The notes beneath the pieces were generated by a model. It was not told where the DNA came from, did not search any database, and saw only the letters and a program-made list of their open reading frames with translations. From NCBI GenBank assembly GCA_036346405.1, contig CM070561.1:7132834-7196833 (forward strand): a stretch of 64,000 bases of DNA. The letters are read 5' to 3'. The DNA is from Phyllostachys edulis. Its lineage: Eukaryota; Streptophyta; Magnoliopsida; Poales; Poaceae. Each line of letters opens with the position of its first letter. Position 1 is the stretch's first letter. Shown here one piece after another: positions 33,186 through 43,911 of the stretch. Both the position numbers and the translations under genes were made by a program.

Positions 33186-36100
33186 CTAAAATATTTCATT
33201 TATTTGCAATGTTAACCGTTCTCCATGGACGCTCTGTTCGGTGGGTGATCCAGGGGAGAAGGGCACAAAACCACGTCCACCGAACATCGGTCGCATCAGT
33301 GCATTGTCGAACTTGCGCCAGTAGTAGTGGACAGTGTGGGTTGGCTTGGTGAGGAGCATCCGGAGGCTGGAAGGCCTCACAATGTGTGCTGCCGTCTCGA
33401 GGTCAGAACCTTGCAGGCTTGTAAGAAGAGGAGAATGCAGTGACTTCGGTGATGAGGGCTCAGAGATAACAGCATTGCTTGAGGCAGGCAGCAGGAGCCG
33501 TATCAAAGGCTTTGTCATCATCCCAAACACCTAATAAACATGACAGATGTCAGATGATTTCAGAATAGGTGTGATACATTCAGAGTATGTAGGGAGGCAA
33601 GTAATTCTGGAGAAAGGATGGAGCTTATCAAATTGGAAATTTGGAAGTTATGATCAAGTGATTGCATATGCAATTCTACATCGCATGTTTATGTCCCTAG
33701 AGAACCTACGAAGAAAAAAAAATCAGCAGGGACAGCTGGACAGGTAGCACACATCATTTCTTCAAATAATTGTGCCATCCATGCCATGTGAGCATATGGA
33801 CACCGGACAGTAAGACAACTATGGCAATTACTTGATCATAACTTCTGTGGCAATGGGGATAAGAATGGGGATGGGATGCTAGGGGACCAAATCATGAGTT
33901 ATTAGAACATAATCTCGTCTTCCAGTCACTAATCTGTTTGGAAGGGATAAGAGCATGTTCGCCATCAGAAGCTTCCAGATTTACTTCTGTGGCAATTGAC
34001 AACTGAAAATTGTGATGTGACAATCAACTTAGAACTTTCAAGTTAGCTTAATGGTGAGGTGAGGGTCCATTCAGGGTGAGAATGCAATGCAGACATATCA
34101 CATAAATAAAAGCTAACTAAAATGATAAGCTGACACATTGGATTAGACAGGTAGTGCAACAAGATGACTCACCATAGTGCTAAACAGAACAACTGTGATG
34201 GTGCTGGTGATCATTATCGCATTGCCGTGCAGCTGAGTGTGGCCAGATCTTGTAAACTGCAATTGCAAGGCAAAAAGGTAAGCTTGTAGAAAAGAAACTA
34301 ATAGATACTTCTAGAGGGAACTGATGTAAACTTAATATAGCAAAGTATGCAAAGATTTCACAAAGTAGTTGCATTGACAAGAGTATTTCAGAAACTGATA
34401 TTATAAGGAGTCGCAAATAGCATTGATTGGCTCTAGTTTGCTTCTTGTAATTTGCTTACAAATGGGGATATGGTAGATTGGTAGTATGTTATGTAAGCAA
34501 TTTACATGGAAGCACACTAGTAAATGAATTTATGAAGACTAGTATAAGGGTAATCTCTGCGGGTGCATATCGTTGTCGGTTTAGTTATTCTACAGCTTAC
34601 ATGAGCATGAAGATCTCCTGGGGCTACTCATCGACCAAGAGAGAGAAAAAAAGGGGAACTACAAATAGTTTTGAACCAACCTTATTGTAAGCAAGAGCAA
34701 TCGACACAGCCCCTCTCATCAGCCCAGCCCACCATATTACGATCTATCAAAAGAAATTTAGTTAGCAGATGGTAACTCAATTCAGATTACAAATGGTCTG
34801 GTACAACAATTACTCACTTGCTGCCTCCAGGTTATTCTTTCATAAGGTGTCTTCTTTGTTAAGTTGGACAAGAACGAGAGCGGGAAAACAAAAGCAGCTC
34901 TTCCAACCAGAACCAATCCTAGCAAAATTGAGCTAATGCCAATGGATTTGCCAGGGCTGCAAATAGGAAAGAATAAAATTGAGTCTTCCCAAACAGAAAT
35001 CTGTAAATGGAAATTAACTAACGATTTTTAGAATCTGACCTGTCACTGGCAAACTTCCACTTTTCAATATCCAATGCATCCATCCCAACATAGAGGAAGA
35101 GAAAAGTCTCAGCAATGAAGGACAGGGTAGCAAACGCATGCCTAAGTCAACAAAAAGGTCAGAAGAAAATGTGAGCAATTTTTTACTGAACTGAAGCTAA
35201 GCATTGTGTGCAGAGTACTTCTGGAAAGAATATGGAATGAAAACTACAATTACTTGGTTGTAACTCTTGAGCTCTCTGTCACATTATGCCAAGTGTAGTG
35301 TGACATCACAATACCGCAGAAGAATACAGTGAGAATGCCACTCAAATCTAGCAACTGTAAAGACCAAACGAATAGAGTAAGTTAATAAAAATGAGGATAA
35401 ATAAAATGACACTATAAATTTCCATGCTGTATTGCACACCTCAGCCAGCATATAGGAGAGGTAAGCCATGAGCATCATAAGAGCAACCTCACGGTCAGTA
35501 GAATGCCTGGAATCAATCCGACAAACAGACAAGTTAATATTGATAAAAAAAATTTATTAATAAGGGTTTTTTGGGAGGTTAAACGAACCTTCCTATGTAT
35601 AGCTTCTTGATTATGTATGCACTAAGCAATCCAGCCTGCCAGTGGTAGAACAAATGTTAGTTTCATGTTTTTAATGATCCGATAAAGTCAGTGAAAATGA
35701 GTATTAAGTGAGACTCGACGACTCAACAATCAACTTACAAACACTCCAAGGAAGGTGCTTGACAAAAATAAGTAACAGAAGTTCCCTAAGAATTTCAGAA
35801 CGACGGCTACATCAATGTGGACAAGATCCAAGTTCTGGAGCGCATTGAAAAGCACGACTGATGTGGCATCGTTCACAACACCTTCGCCAAATACTAGACT
35901 ATACAAAAGGGGTGTCTCATCCTGATTGAGGACCTGTTTTTGGATTAAGATCAGTACAAAATTTAGTCCAGGTTTCCCTCAAGATACAGACTGAGAGAAT
36001 CATGAGAAGATTTGAATAATTAACCTGCAATGTGCAGACAGAATCGGTTGCAGAAAAGATGGCTCCAATTGCTGCATATGTAACATAACAGAAAGAATGA

Positions 36101-37479
36101 GGTTCATATGGTGACAACATTAGTGCCAGGGTGAGGATCATGTGGCAAACTAGTGATGGCTTACCAAGAAAATCTCCTACATCCAGCGTTCCAATGTTCA
36201 TTCTGCTGAAAATTGCTATGGCAGCTGAAATATAGTAATGGGTGTCAGAGAAGTCCAAGAGGGGGTACAGCACAACGAAACATAAAAGCCAACCCGTCGA
36301 ACAACCTACCACCTTTGTTATCTGCTCACTACGAACTCACAAGAGAATAACGAACAAACGTTTGGGAGAAAAATGAACATACCGAGAGATATCGTGAAAA
36401 AGGAGATCATTGTCCCAACAGCACCAAATAATGTGATTGTCATAAAATTCCTGAAGAACTGCTTCTTCTTCACCTGGAAACTGATGAGAAATGTTTGTGA
36501 GAGCCTGGACGACGTCACTGCCCATAAACTTAAAAGAAGGCAATAACTCCGAACTCGAAAATATTTCGCAGTTCCTAAATAAGCAATCACACGGTCCACA
36601 ATATTCAACTTCACTCCTACATCAGTAACCTTCAAATTTATATTGCACGACCCAGTAACCTTCAGAAGGGGTTTAAATGCTCAACCATATTCAGACTATC
36701 ATGGCGCGGATTATTTCAGAAACTGGTCACACAATCACTCCTTCCAGGACCATTTCTTCATGGTGTTGGATTACTAGTACCGGCCAATGTAAATGTCATA
36801 TTGAACCAAGTAAGGTCCCAAAAGACAGAGCTGTAGTACAATCATGCTACGATAGCAAACATGAATGCTAGTAAAAAAAATGCCAGCTTTTTAATGTTCC
36901 ACGAACAGTATAAACCAGCCATGTCTAATACGGTGGACAGCTAGGCCCAGAAGAAACAAGATCGCAACCAGCCAGCTCCACTCCATCTGTACTGTTCACA
37001 CACAGATTCGCCACAGAATCAACCCAACATGTTCTGAGTGAGAATCGAAGCAATCCCAAGAACAGCGTCGTTTCGCTTACCCGGCGTTGAAGATGATCGG
37101 AGGGAGGAGGTATATGAAGAAGAGGTCCTCGCTGAACACCAGTATGTGCGAGCTCTTCCCTTTGGTCGTCAGCAAGATCACCACACCGGTGCATAGCCCC
37201 TGCCCCGAGAGAAGCAACGGCGCGAGCATTAGCAACGCCGCCTGTGGCAACAATGGCCTAAGCAATACATACCAAAAATTGCAGCTTTTCGCTTGTGCTT
37301 ACAATGATGAGCGCGGTGATGGACTCGTTCACCCACCGGTTCTCCTCGAGGAGGTGGCCGAGGACGATGCAGGCGCAGAGCAGCGCCACGAACAGGTTGA
37401 TGGACACCACCGACGTGTGGTCGGAGGTCGAGCTCAGCACGCCCAGCCGCACCAGGTGCCCCACCACGTCGAGCCCCAT
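33186..37479 (-). CDS. NHX1: Vacuolar Na+/H+ antiporter, NHX1 type (14 exons, 547 aa)
   Basis: Tonoplast exchanger that moves Na+ or K+ into the vacuole against H+; it acts in salt tolerance and pH/K+ balance. Exons on the minus strand: 37479-37303, 37199-37081, 36480-36383, 36224-36165, 36071-36025, 35933-35739, 35635-35589, 35506-35440, 35354-35254, 35141-35040, 34956-34818, 34743-34681, 34256-34173, 33530-33186. They sum to 1644 nt, all introns GT-AG, no stops. The start is MGLDVVGHLV. The amiloride-binding motif LFFIYLLPPI is at residues 85-94; ATDS and GVVNDATS (N188-D189) are the ion-exchange motifs. Multiple membrane segments precede a soluble C-terminal tail. It reads very close to rice NHX1 (535 aa). 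The last residues differ from rice, and a GT right after G-E-R could be a further donor. Confidence 0.95.
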
Positions 37480-38400
37480 GCCGGACTGCTCGCGTCCTCC
37501 AATTCGGCAGCGGTTGCTGTAGAAACAGAGCCTAGGATCACACACATGCAACTCCTTGATAGAACTAGAAGCTAAATCAGAGAAGAACACAAGAGCACAC
37601 GAGAGATTTTCCGTTTTTGCGCTGCGTCTTGATATCACAGCTTTTCTGTTTTCTTCTTCTTTTATTTTTCAGCTTATGAGTACAATTAGATTCCGACACG
37701 GTATTGACATCTAAGTGTCCAAAACTGCTACTACTTCTAAACCGAATCAATCTCTAATGCAATATGCCATGCAAACTATTTTTGGCATTGCCTAACACAA
37801 TCCTAAAACAGAGAAAATCCAAGATTAAAACTAACAGTTGCTACGGCGAGCAGAGAAAATCCGCGAGAAGACGAAGACTTTTTAATTCAGGAAAAAATTC
37901 AAGGAAATTTTTCAGGGAAACGTTGGCACCTCGCGGATTGTTCAAGAAAGGGATAATCGGGAGAGCAATCGATAGCAAAATCTTCGAGAAAACCACGGAA
38001 ACTTGGGTGGACGGGGGGATTGGTGGAGACAAAAGATTCGGAGACGAGCAGATAGACAGCCGCGCGAATGGAAATGATGGCGAGGCGGTTGGGATTGGGG
38101 GATTTTTGTGTTTCTTGGAGACCCCTCGGTTGGCTTCGCGCGAGCGCTATAATTTTTCGTATTTTGCTTGCTGCTCGGCTCGCTCGTATTTAGAGCGGAG
38201 GGGGCTAGTGGGATCGATCAGGGTGAGGTGGAACGTGGCCGAATTATATTGGCTCGTGGTGGTGTTTGGTGTTCGGAGAGTAACAGCGGGTGTGTCCGGT
38301 CGTAACCCGGCAGTGATGTGCCCGACAACCCCGTGCCAATTTGGACTGTCCAGGTGGATCCGCTGCATCCACCCGAATTTGTAGCCGAAATGGGGGGTGA
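37480..38400 (-). promoter_or_regulatory. 5' UTR, probable 5'-UTR intron and promoter of NHX1
   Basis: A good acceptor (TTCTACAG, cut at 37516/37517) lies 37 bp before the start codon, so the leader is probably spliced. The upstream exon was not located. GC-rich sequence near 38100-38380 may be the core promoter. No other gene is convincing here. Confidence 0.5.
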
Positions 38401-39899
38401 GTTCATCTATTAATGTTTGTATTTTCTCCAGAATTTTCCTTCTTTTTAGCAGGATTTTGAGATAATTCAACGTGCTAATATACTGGTAAACGTTTTCTCA
38501 TGCTTTCAATAGTTGCTTTGGTCTTTTACTTTTAATTTACAAATGTGAAATGCAAGTTATTTCTATTTTTGATGTGTGAAATTCAGCATGTGCTAGCTTG
38601 CCTTTAGGTTCACAAGCTTTTCTAATTTATTGTGAGGACTCTAAATATGTATACTCAGTTTTCTTGGATTTTTTTTGTTGAGGAATATCACCTTCTTCAT
38701 ATACTACTAAACAAGAACAAGAAGGTAGAACAGTTGTAGTACTCCTCCAATAAAAAAAGAGTAATATTTTAGACTTTGATCAGTAATTTCTATTAAAATA
38801 TATTTATAAAACTCAATAAAATTATAATAATATAAGAATATTTTTCGAGACAAATCTAAACATCCTATTTTCATATCTCCAATCTACCTATTTATAGAAA
38901 TGTTGCTAACTAAAGTTTACAAAGTTTAACTGCACACCCTAAAGGTCACTCTTTTGTTACGAGAGGGCACCCAGGAATCCTTGTACCATTCGGCTTGTGG
39001 GCTCGTTGCATGCATGATTTAAACAGATTTGGGATCGATCATTTTGGTCCTAGCTAGATCCTTAATTTGACCATTGAACAACGGAAGAGTCGTACTTTAA
39101 GAGTGATGCTACTGCTAGCCGGTACTAAATTTCAGAGTGATGCTACTGCTAGCTGGTTCCATGCATGTTCTGCTTTGGAAACTCGAGCTTCAGTTCCCGG
39201 CGTTTTTTACTGCGAATCTTTTCGTGCTGCCACTGCCGCTGGTTAGCCTAGCTCGTGATTTATTAATGATCCAATCAATGGTGATGGAGATGGAGATGGA
39301 GATGGGATGATTAAGAGTTCTCTGCAACCCACAAGAAAGTTCCTTGATTACGTTTCCAAGCAAGAAATAAGCTTGTCCTCTACTTTTGTTTTGTTTTGTT
39401 TTCTTTTCGGGGCCAGTCAGATCTTCCGATGAAGAAGAAAAATCAATCAATTGCTTTACGATTCTCACTTGTTTGATTAAGAAAATTTTGATACGTCCTG
39501 CGTGCCATGTTTATTTCCTTCAAGATCATCTAGTGTCACGTAATTTGACACTTGCCCCTTTAATCGCCCTGGGCTGATTTCATCCATCGAAATTGATTGT
39601 CGAATTTTTGTTTGCTTACAGGTATGTCTTTATTAAATTATGGCAATAACACTTTTTTAGAACTAAAAAGGGTATGATTTAGAACATTTGCAGTACTACT
39701 AAGTACTAATTATGGATCATGTTCCATCCAAAAAAATGATCATGTGACACGTACTGTATTTGGAATCAAAGAGTTGTACGTTAATTAGATGCGTGTTGGG
39801 CTAGTCTGGCTCCCTTCTTGCGATCATCTTGGTTACTTTGATCTGTCATCGAAATATAGAACACAGATAAATTGACCATTTTGCATGGTAACGTATAGT
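38401..39899. other. Intergenic, AT-rich
   Basis: No gene recognised. It holds a 19-bp direct repeat GAGTGATGCTACTGCTAGC at 39101 and 39135, and a short GGAGAT repeat near 39284-39306. Confidence 0.5.
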
Positions 39900-40109
39900 T
39901 AGGCCTGCTAATGGGCTTAAACCCACCCTGAACCCAACCCATACAAGAATTAGCCAACTTCTCAATCCAATCCAATCCACGTATAAAGTTCTGGAACCAA
40001 CCTAATCCAACCCACATGCACTTTTAACACAACCCAATCCAACCCATGTCACACCTATACGGGTTCAACCCATGGATTCCACCCATTTCCAACCCATTTT
40101 AGCCTAGCC

Positions 40110-40832
40110 CATTGCATGTGCTGACTGCAGGAAGTAGGGGTGAATCATGACGAGGCCGCAGATCTTGGCGCTGTGGGGCAGCCCCTCCGCACTGACGCAC
40201 ATCGCCATGTGGTGCGCGATGTTGGCGCCGGCGCTCTCGCCACCGAGGTAGAGGCGGGAGAAGCCGGTGTGGTCGGTGATCCACGGGTCGTCGCCAGCGC
40301 CGCCCGCAATATGGGACACGACCCAGGAGAGTGCCCCTCACGAGTTGGCGTAGGTAGTGGGGACGGGGTGCTTAGGCACGAGGTGGTACTCAACGGAGAC
40401 GACGAGGATGTTGGCGAGCGTGACAAAGTTGTTGAAGTAGGCATGGAATGTGGGGTTGAAGGCGGAGCCGAGGCAGAACCCGCCGCCGTGGTAGTACACG
40501 AGGACGGGGAGCTTGGCCGCCGAGCTCGCCTCGCTTCCGGCGAGGCGGTAGAGCGCGTGGAGACGCTCGGGAGATGGTGCGGTCGTGGGAGGCGACGCCG
40601 TGGCGGCGTCGGTGGATGAGGCGGCAATTGAGCCGTAGAGCTCCACGCGATTCTTGTAGATGCGGATGTAGGGCATCGACTCATACACGATCTCGTCGTC
40701 GGCCGCGGTGGCCAGAGGCGTGGTGGGTGTAGAGTGGCCATCGATCACGTGGTGGAGATCTGGGCAAGGGTTGTTGGCTTTAGGGAGATGAGAGGGATGC
40801 GTTGGACTGGATATTAGATAACTACTAGACAC
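40110..40832 (-). pseudogene. Carboxylesterase (CXE family) fragment
   Basis: Minus strand, GC-rich, within the TIR element. It has the alpha/beta hydrolase features of plant CXE / GID1-like enzymes: DEIVYESMPYIRIYKNRVE near the N terminus, the oxyanion-hole motif H-G-G-G (near residue 115 of the open frame), and the nucleophile motif G-E-S-A-G near 40247. A TGA replaces the expected tryptophan after T-T-Y-A-N-S (near 40339); the same frame then continues to about 40110. The fragment stops after HPYFLQS, so the catalytic Asp and His in the last third are missing. Such enzymes hydrolyse small esters; this copy cannot. Confidence 0.88.
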
Positions 40833-40974
40833 CCCAACTCAATTGCGAGTGGTGAAGATCTATTCAACACCTTTTAGGGAGATGAGAGGGTTTCGTCGAG
40901 TGATGGGATTGCCGATTGCGAACTGTGATCTGAACCAACCCAGCAAACCCACGGGTTGAACCCATTTCAACCCG

Positions 40975-41133
40975 AAATTTTTGAATCCATACCAACCCAA
41001 CCCAATCCGTTTCTATTGCAAACCCAACCCAACCCGTTAAGTGCTTCAACCCAAAATTTTTGAATCCACACCAACCCAACCCAATCCATTTCTATTGCAA
41101 ACCCAACCCAACCCGTTAAGTGCATCAACCCAT
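40975..41133. repeat. 79-bp tandem duplication in the right arm of the TIR element
   Basis: Two copies offset by 79 bp, containing TTTTTGAATCCA, CCAACCCAACCCAATCC and TTTCTATTGCAAACCC. Confidence 0.88.
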
Positions 41134-41223
41134 TCCAACCCATCCAAAACCAACTCAAATTAAAACCTAACCCGTTTAACCCATTTCAACACAACCCATT
41201 AACACCCCTACATAGTACTATAT

Positions 41224-41440
41224 TGACGAGGATACTTTATCGAGTTAATATTTTTTTGTCAAGAACAAGTCAAAGATAACTTTCCCCCCAAAAGTGGGCC
41301 CATTAAACTTGAACCCGCATATCATATTTATGTGGGACCCGCTTAAATATAACGGTTATGTTTACGACCATGAAATAAATGAAGTTTTATTCCCTTTAAT
41401 AACAATAAACCGGTTGGAAACTCAACCAAAGCATTGGCAG
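41224..41440. repeat. Direct repeat, left copy (LTR remnant?)
   Basis: About 200 bp matching 43625-43830: GTCAAAGATAA, GGGCCCAT, TGTGGGACCC, TTCCCTTTAATAACAATAAA and TTGGAAACT occur in the same order. The two copies flank the antisense-gene remnant. Confidence 0.85.
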
Positions 41441-41469
41441 TAAATAATGTGTAACTTCCGCTACCTGAC

Positions 41470-42981
41470 TCATCTGTGGAAATTGTCACGAAGGGGCCAA
41501 CAATCTTTTTTTCTCGTTATTCTAATAAGAGGAGTATCTTCCTCCTCAATTTATTCACTCTCACCCTGGATAATTGGAAAAGGAGGAAGGAGATGTTTCA
41601 ATGGATCTCTATAACGAGTCTTAATTTTTCCTTTTCGCATCTGGAGAACTTTGGCGGCCTCAACAGCTTTGGCAATTTTAGCGGCCTTTCCTTGGCAACT
41701 TTGGCCAATTTCTCATGCACTTGAGGTCGGCCGTGAATAATTTTCCACAGATTAGAAGGTGCATATAAGGGAGCGCTGGTCGAAGCCTTAGCGGCAGCTT
41801 TGGCTCTGGTTGTTGGCTTCTCGACCACCGCTTGTGACATTCCTACTGCAATGGTCCTGGCCTTCTTGGTTGGAGGAATCTGACTAGTCGACCCACCCTG
41901 GTCGGCAACCCTTTTCTTGCCATGCATCTAAGGGAAAAGAGACTTGTTGGATACAATCTTAAGTTAAAACTAAGATTAGGAATATATCTTTTTATACCAG
42001 CAAGCGTTCATTCCTAAATTCTTATAAAGCACCAATAAGACTAGCAAGCTGGTCTACAAGTGCAATAGGTTCTGAACCATCTTCGGCACCCCTCAAGTTT
42101 TTTTGAGGTTCTTTCTACCACTTTTGCTTGTGGTAACTCTGAAAAAGAAGATACAAACATATTAAGTAATGAATCTACTACTTAAAGAAAATTTGAAGAA
42201 AATGGAGAGTAATTTACCTCTCAGACTATCTTTTGTTGGATCATTAGACCCTTTGATCGCCCAAGCAAAACAAGCCCTCTTCTTCAGAGGACTAATCTTA
42301 TGCTTGAGGGAGTCATGGATGATCTTCCGACGAGTTAATCCGGTTGATACCAAAGTGGTAATGACATTGATCACTTTGTTCTCTACAGAAATCAAGACAA
42401 GAGATTTCTTCTCGTTTTCCCTATTTGCGCTCGTCCATACGGGAGGGGGACATATGGTAAATTTGAGATGACTACCTCTAGGAAGCTCGAAGTAATACCA
42501 CTCCTTGTGGTACTCACGCTAGGAATCTTTAATCGAAAGAGGACTGCTTGACAAAGTTATCATACAACTTTAAGTACATGTTGCCACAAATTCCTTGACC
42601 TCTATTGTTACAAGTGAATTGATAGAAATGGCGGAAAATATGAACATTAGGGGGAATGCTAAGAAAAGCTTCATAGAGATGCGAAAAGATACTAAGAATC
42701 AAAATGGAGTTTGGCCCTAAATGGAGAAGATCAATATCATAATGGTCAAGAACATCCGCCAAAAATTCGCTCTCAAGCAAGTGAAACCCCAATTGCACAA
42801 AAGAGGCGAAAAGGACTACCCGACCTTTAGATGGGATCGGAGTAGATTCCTCGCTGGCAGAGGTCCGCGTGATCAGATACTTCAGCGGAAGAAGGCCTTG
42901 ATCATCAAACAACTGGATCCCACTATCAGTATAGCTAGATTTGCTCCAAATCAACATGATTGAGATCGAGAAGAACGAGCG

Positions 42982-43031
<50 letters not shown>

Positions 43032-43220
43032 AAGGTTTGTGGACGAGAAGATTGTGGACGAGAAGATTGTGGACCAAGGCTGGGAAGTAAGGGCATGTAC
43101 AATGGTATAGACAGCTGCTGTCTATAACAACTATCCATGTCACCTGTAGATAGCACTAAAGACAGCTCATACAATGGTATAGGCAATTTCTTTGTCTTTT
43201 TAGTTGTCTTTATAGAACAC
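41470..43220 (-). pseudogene. Second Tat-type antisense gene remnant
   Basis: Minus-strand pieces 43143-42529 and 41927-41598, with a small one at 42395-42162. The first contains R-V-V-L-F-A-S-F-V-Q-L-G-F-H, then DIDLLHLGPNSILILSIFSH, then EAFLSIPPNVHIFRHFYQF. This is the pattern of the 'putative gypsy type transposon' (Transposase_28) domain found in antisense genes of Tat elements. The last piece is Lys/Ala-rich (KKRVADQGGSTSQIPPTKKA). Introns appear likely. A MITE lies upstream of the readable coding start, and a (GA)n run lies within the N-terminal piece. It is not the same sequence as the antisense gene at 13906-17100, so it belongs to a different element. Confidence 0.65.
42985..43026. 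repeat. (GA)n microsatellite
   Basis: About 20 GA units; on the minus strand it reads as a Ser-Leu run. Confidence 0.95.
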
Positions 43221-43376
43221 ACAATCTTTTAATGCTTTTCTTGTTTCTTGTGCTATAGTCGACTACAGGATTGTAGACAACATCTTTCTCTCTCTTCATT
43301 CTCTTTCATCCACATCAGCAAAAATCCTACGTGGCAATGGTTATAGATGGCTGACATAAGCCCATTGTACATGCTC
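43091..43376. mobile_element. Tourist-like MITE (PIF/Harbinger), 286 bp
   Basis: Terminal inverted repeats GGGCATGTACAATGG at the left and CCATTGTACATGCTC at the right, flanked by TAA on both sides (43088-43090 and 43377-43379). The 3-bp TAA target duplication and the TIR pattern fit PIF/Harbinger MITEs of grasses. No coding capacity. TACAATGGTATAG recurs internally at 43171. Confidence 0.92.
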
Positions 43377-43624
43377 TAAGGATGGTGAAAAAGAAAATTT
43401 TTTGTATTATTTTTTATTGTAACTGCACACCCACTGCCGCAACCTCTGGAGATCCTCTCACGGTAAAAAAAGTGTGGTTACCAAGAAAAATATTATTTTC
43501 TCTCTCCCACGTCCTTATTAAATGACCGACATGATCACGGAGAAGAAAAATCCTCTCATACGTGTTTCGATGCAAAAAAGCCTTAAGCAAATATTTTATT
43601 TTCTTAAGCTTTAGAGGCTAGCTA

Positions 43625-43830
43625 TGATGATACTTAACCAGGCCAATTTTTTTGGGTCAAGGGTAAGTCAAAGATAAATTTCCCCCAAAAAGCGGGCCCA
43701 TGAAACCTAGACCCACACATCATATTATGTGGGACCCACTTACTATAATGGTTATGTATACAACCACGAAATAGAGGAAGTCTTATTCCCTTTAATAACA
43801 ATAAACTTGTTGGAAACTAAAAGACGAACA
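43625..43830. repeat. Direct repeat, right copy (LTR remnant?)
   Basis: Matches 41224-41440. Sequence at 57478-57700, beyond the large insertion, has a TATA-like site and could be the continuation of the same LTR; this link is inference. Confidence 0.75.
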
Positions 43831-43877
43831 ATCATGGTTAAGAAGACAACCGGCTATAGAAAATGAGGACCATCTAT

Positions 43878-43911
43878 ATACGGACCACCTAAAGCCCGCT
43901 CTGATACCAAC
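43878..43911 (-). other. Extra primer-site fragment abutting the LARD
   Basis: CGGACCACCTAAAGCCCGCT then CTGATACCAAC. It is nearly identical to 54793-54822, the internal end of the LARD that carries its primer-binding site, and it has the perfect initiator-Met site TGGTATCAGAGC on the minus strand (43909-43898). It lies outside the left LTR, where flanking host DNA would be expected. Confidence 0.8.

Larger units (their letters stand above)
39900..41210. mobile_element. hAT-like TIR element carrying a carboxylesterase fragment (Pack-type)
   Basis: Imperfect inverted ends: TAGGCCTGCTAATGGGCTT at the left and, read on the complement, TAGGGGTGTTAATGGGTT at the right. TAGGGGTG-type ends suggest a hAT-like element. 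Arms rich in AACCCAACCC flank a GC-rich centre that matches a plant carboxylesterase gene. Bases around both ends share ATAGT, a possible degraded target duplication. This arrangement of TIR arms around a host gene piece fits gene capture. Confidence 0.7.

Noticed and set aside
40140..40619. Plus-strand open frame of 159 codons
   Set aside because: Antisense shadow of the GC-rich carboxylesterase fragment.
42900..43143. Ser-Leu repeat protein
   Set aside because: Translation of the (GA)n microsatellite.
43898..43909. tRNA-like string TGGTATCAGAGC (also at 32017, 54809 and 63228)
   Set aside because: Only the 12-nt primer-site complement of initiator tRNA-Met, not a tRNA gene.
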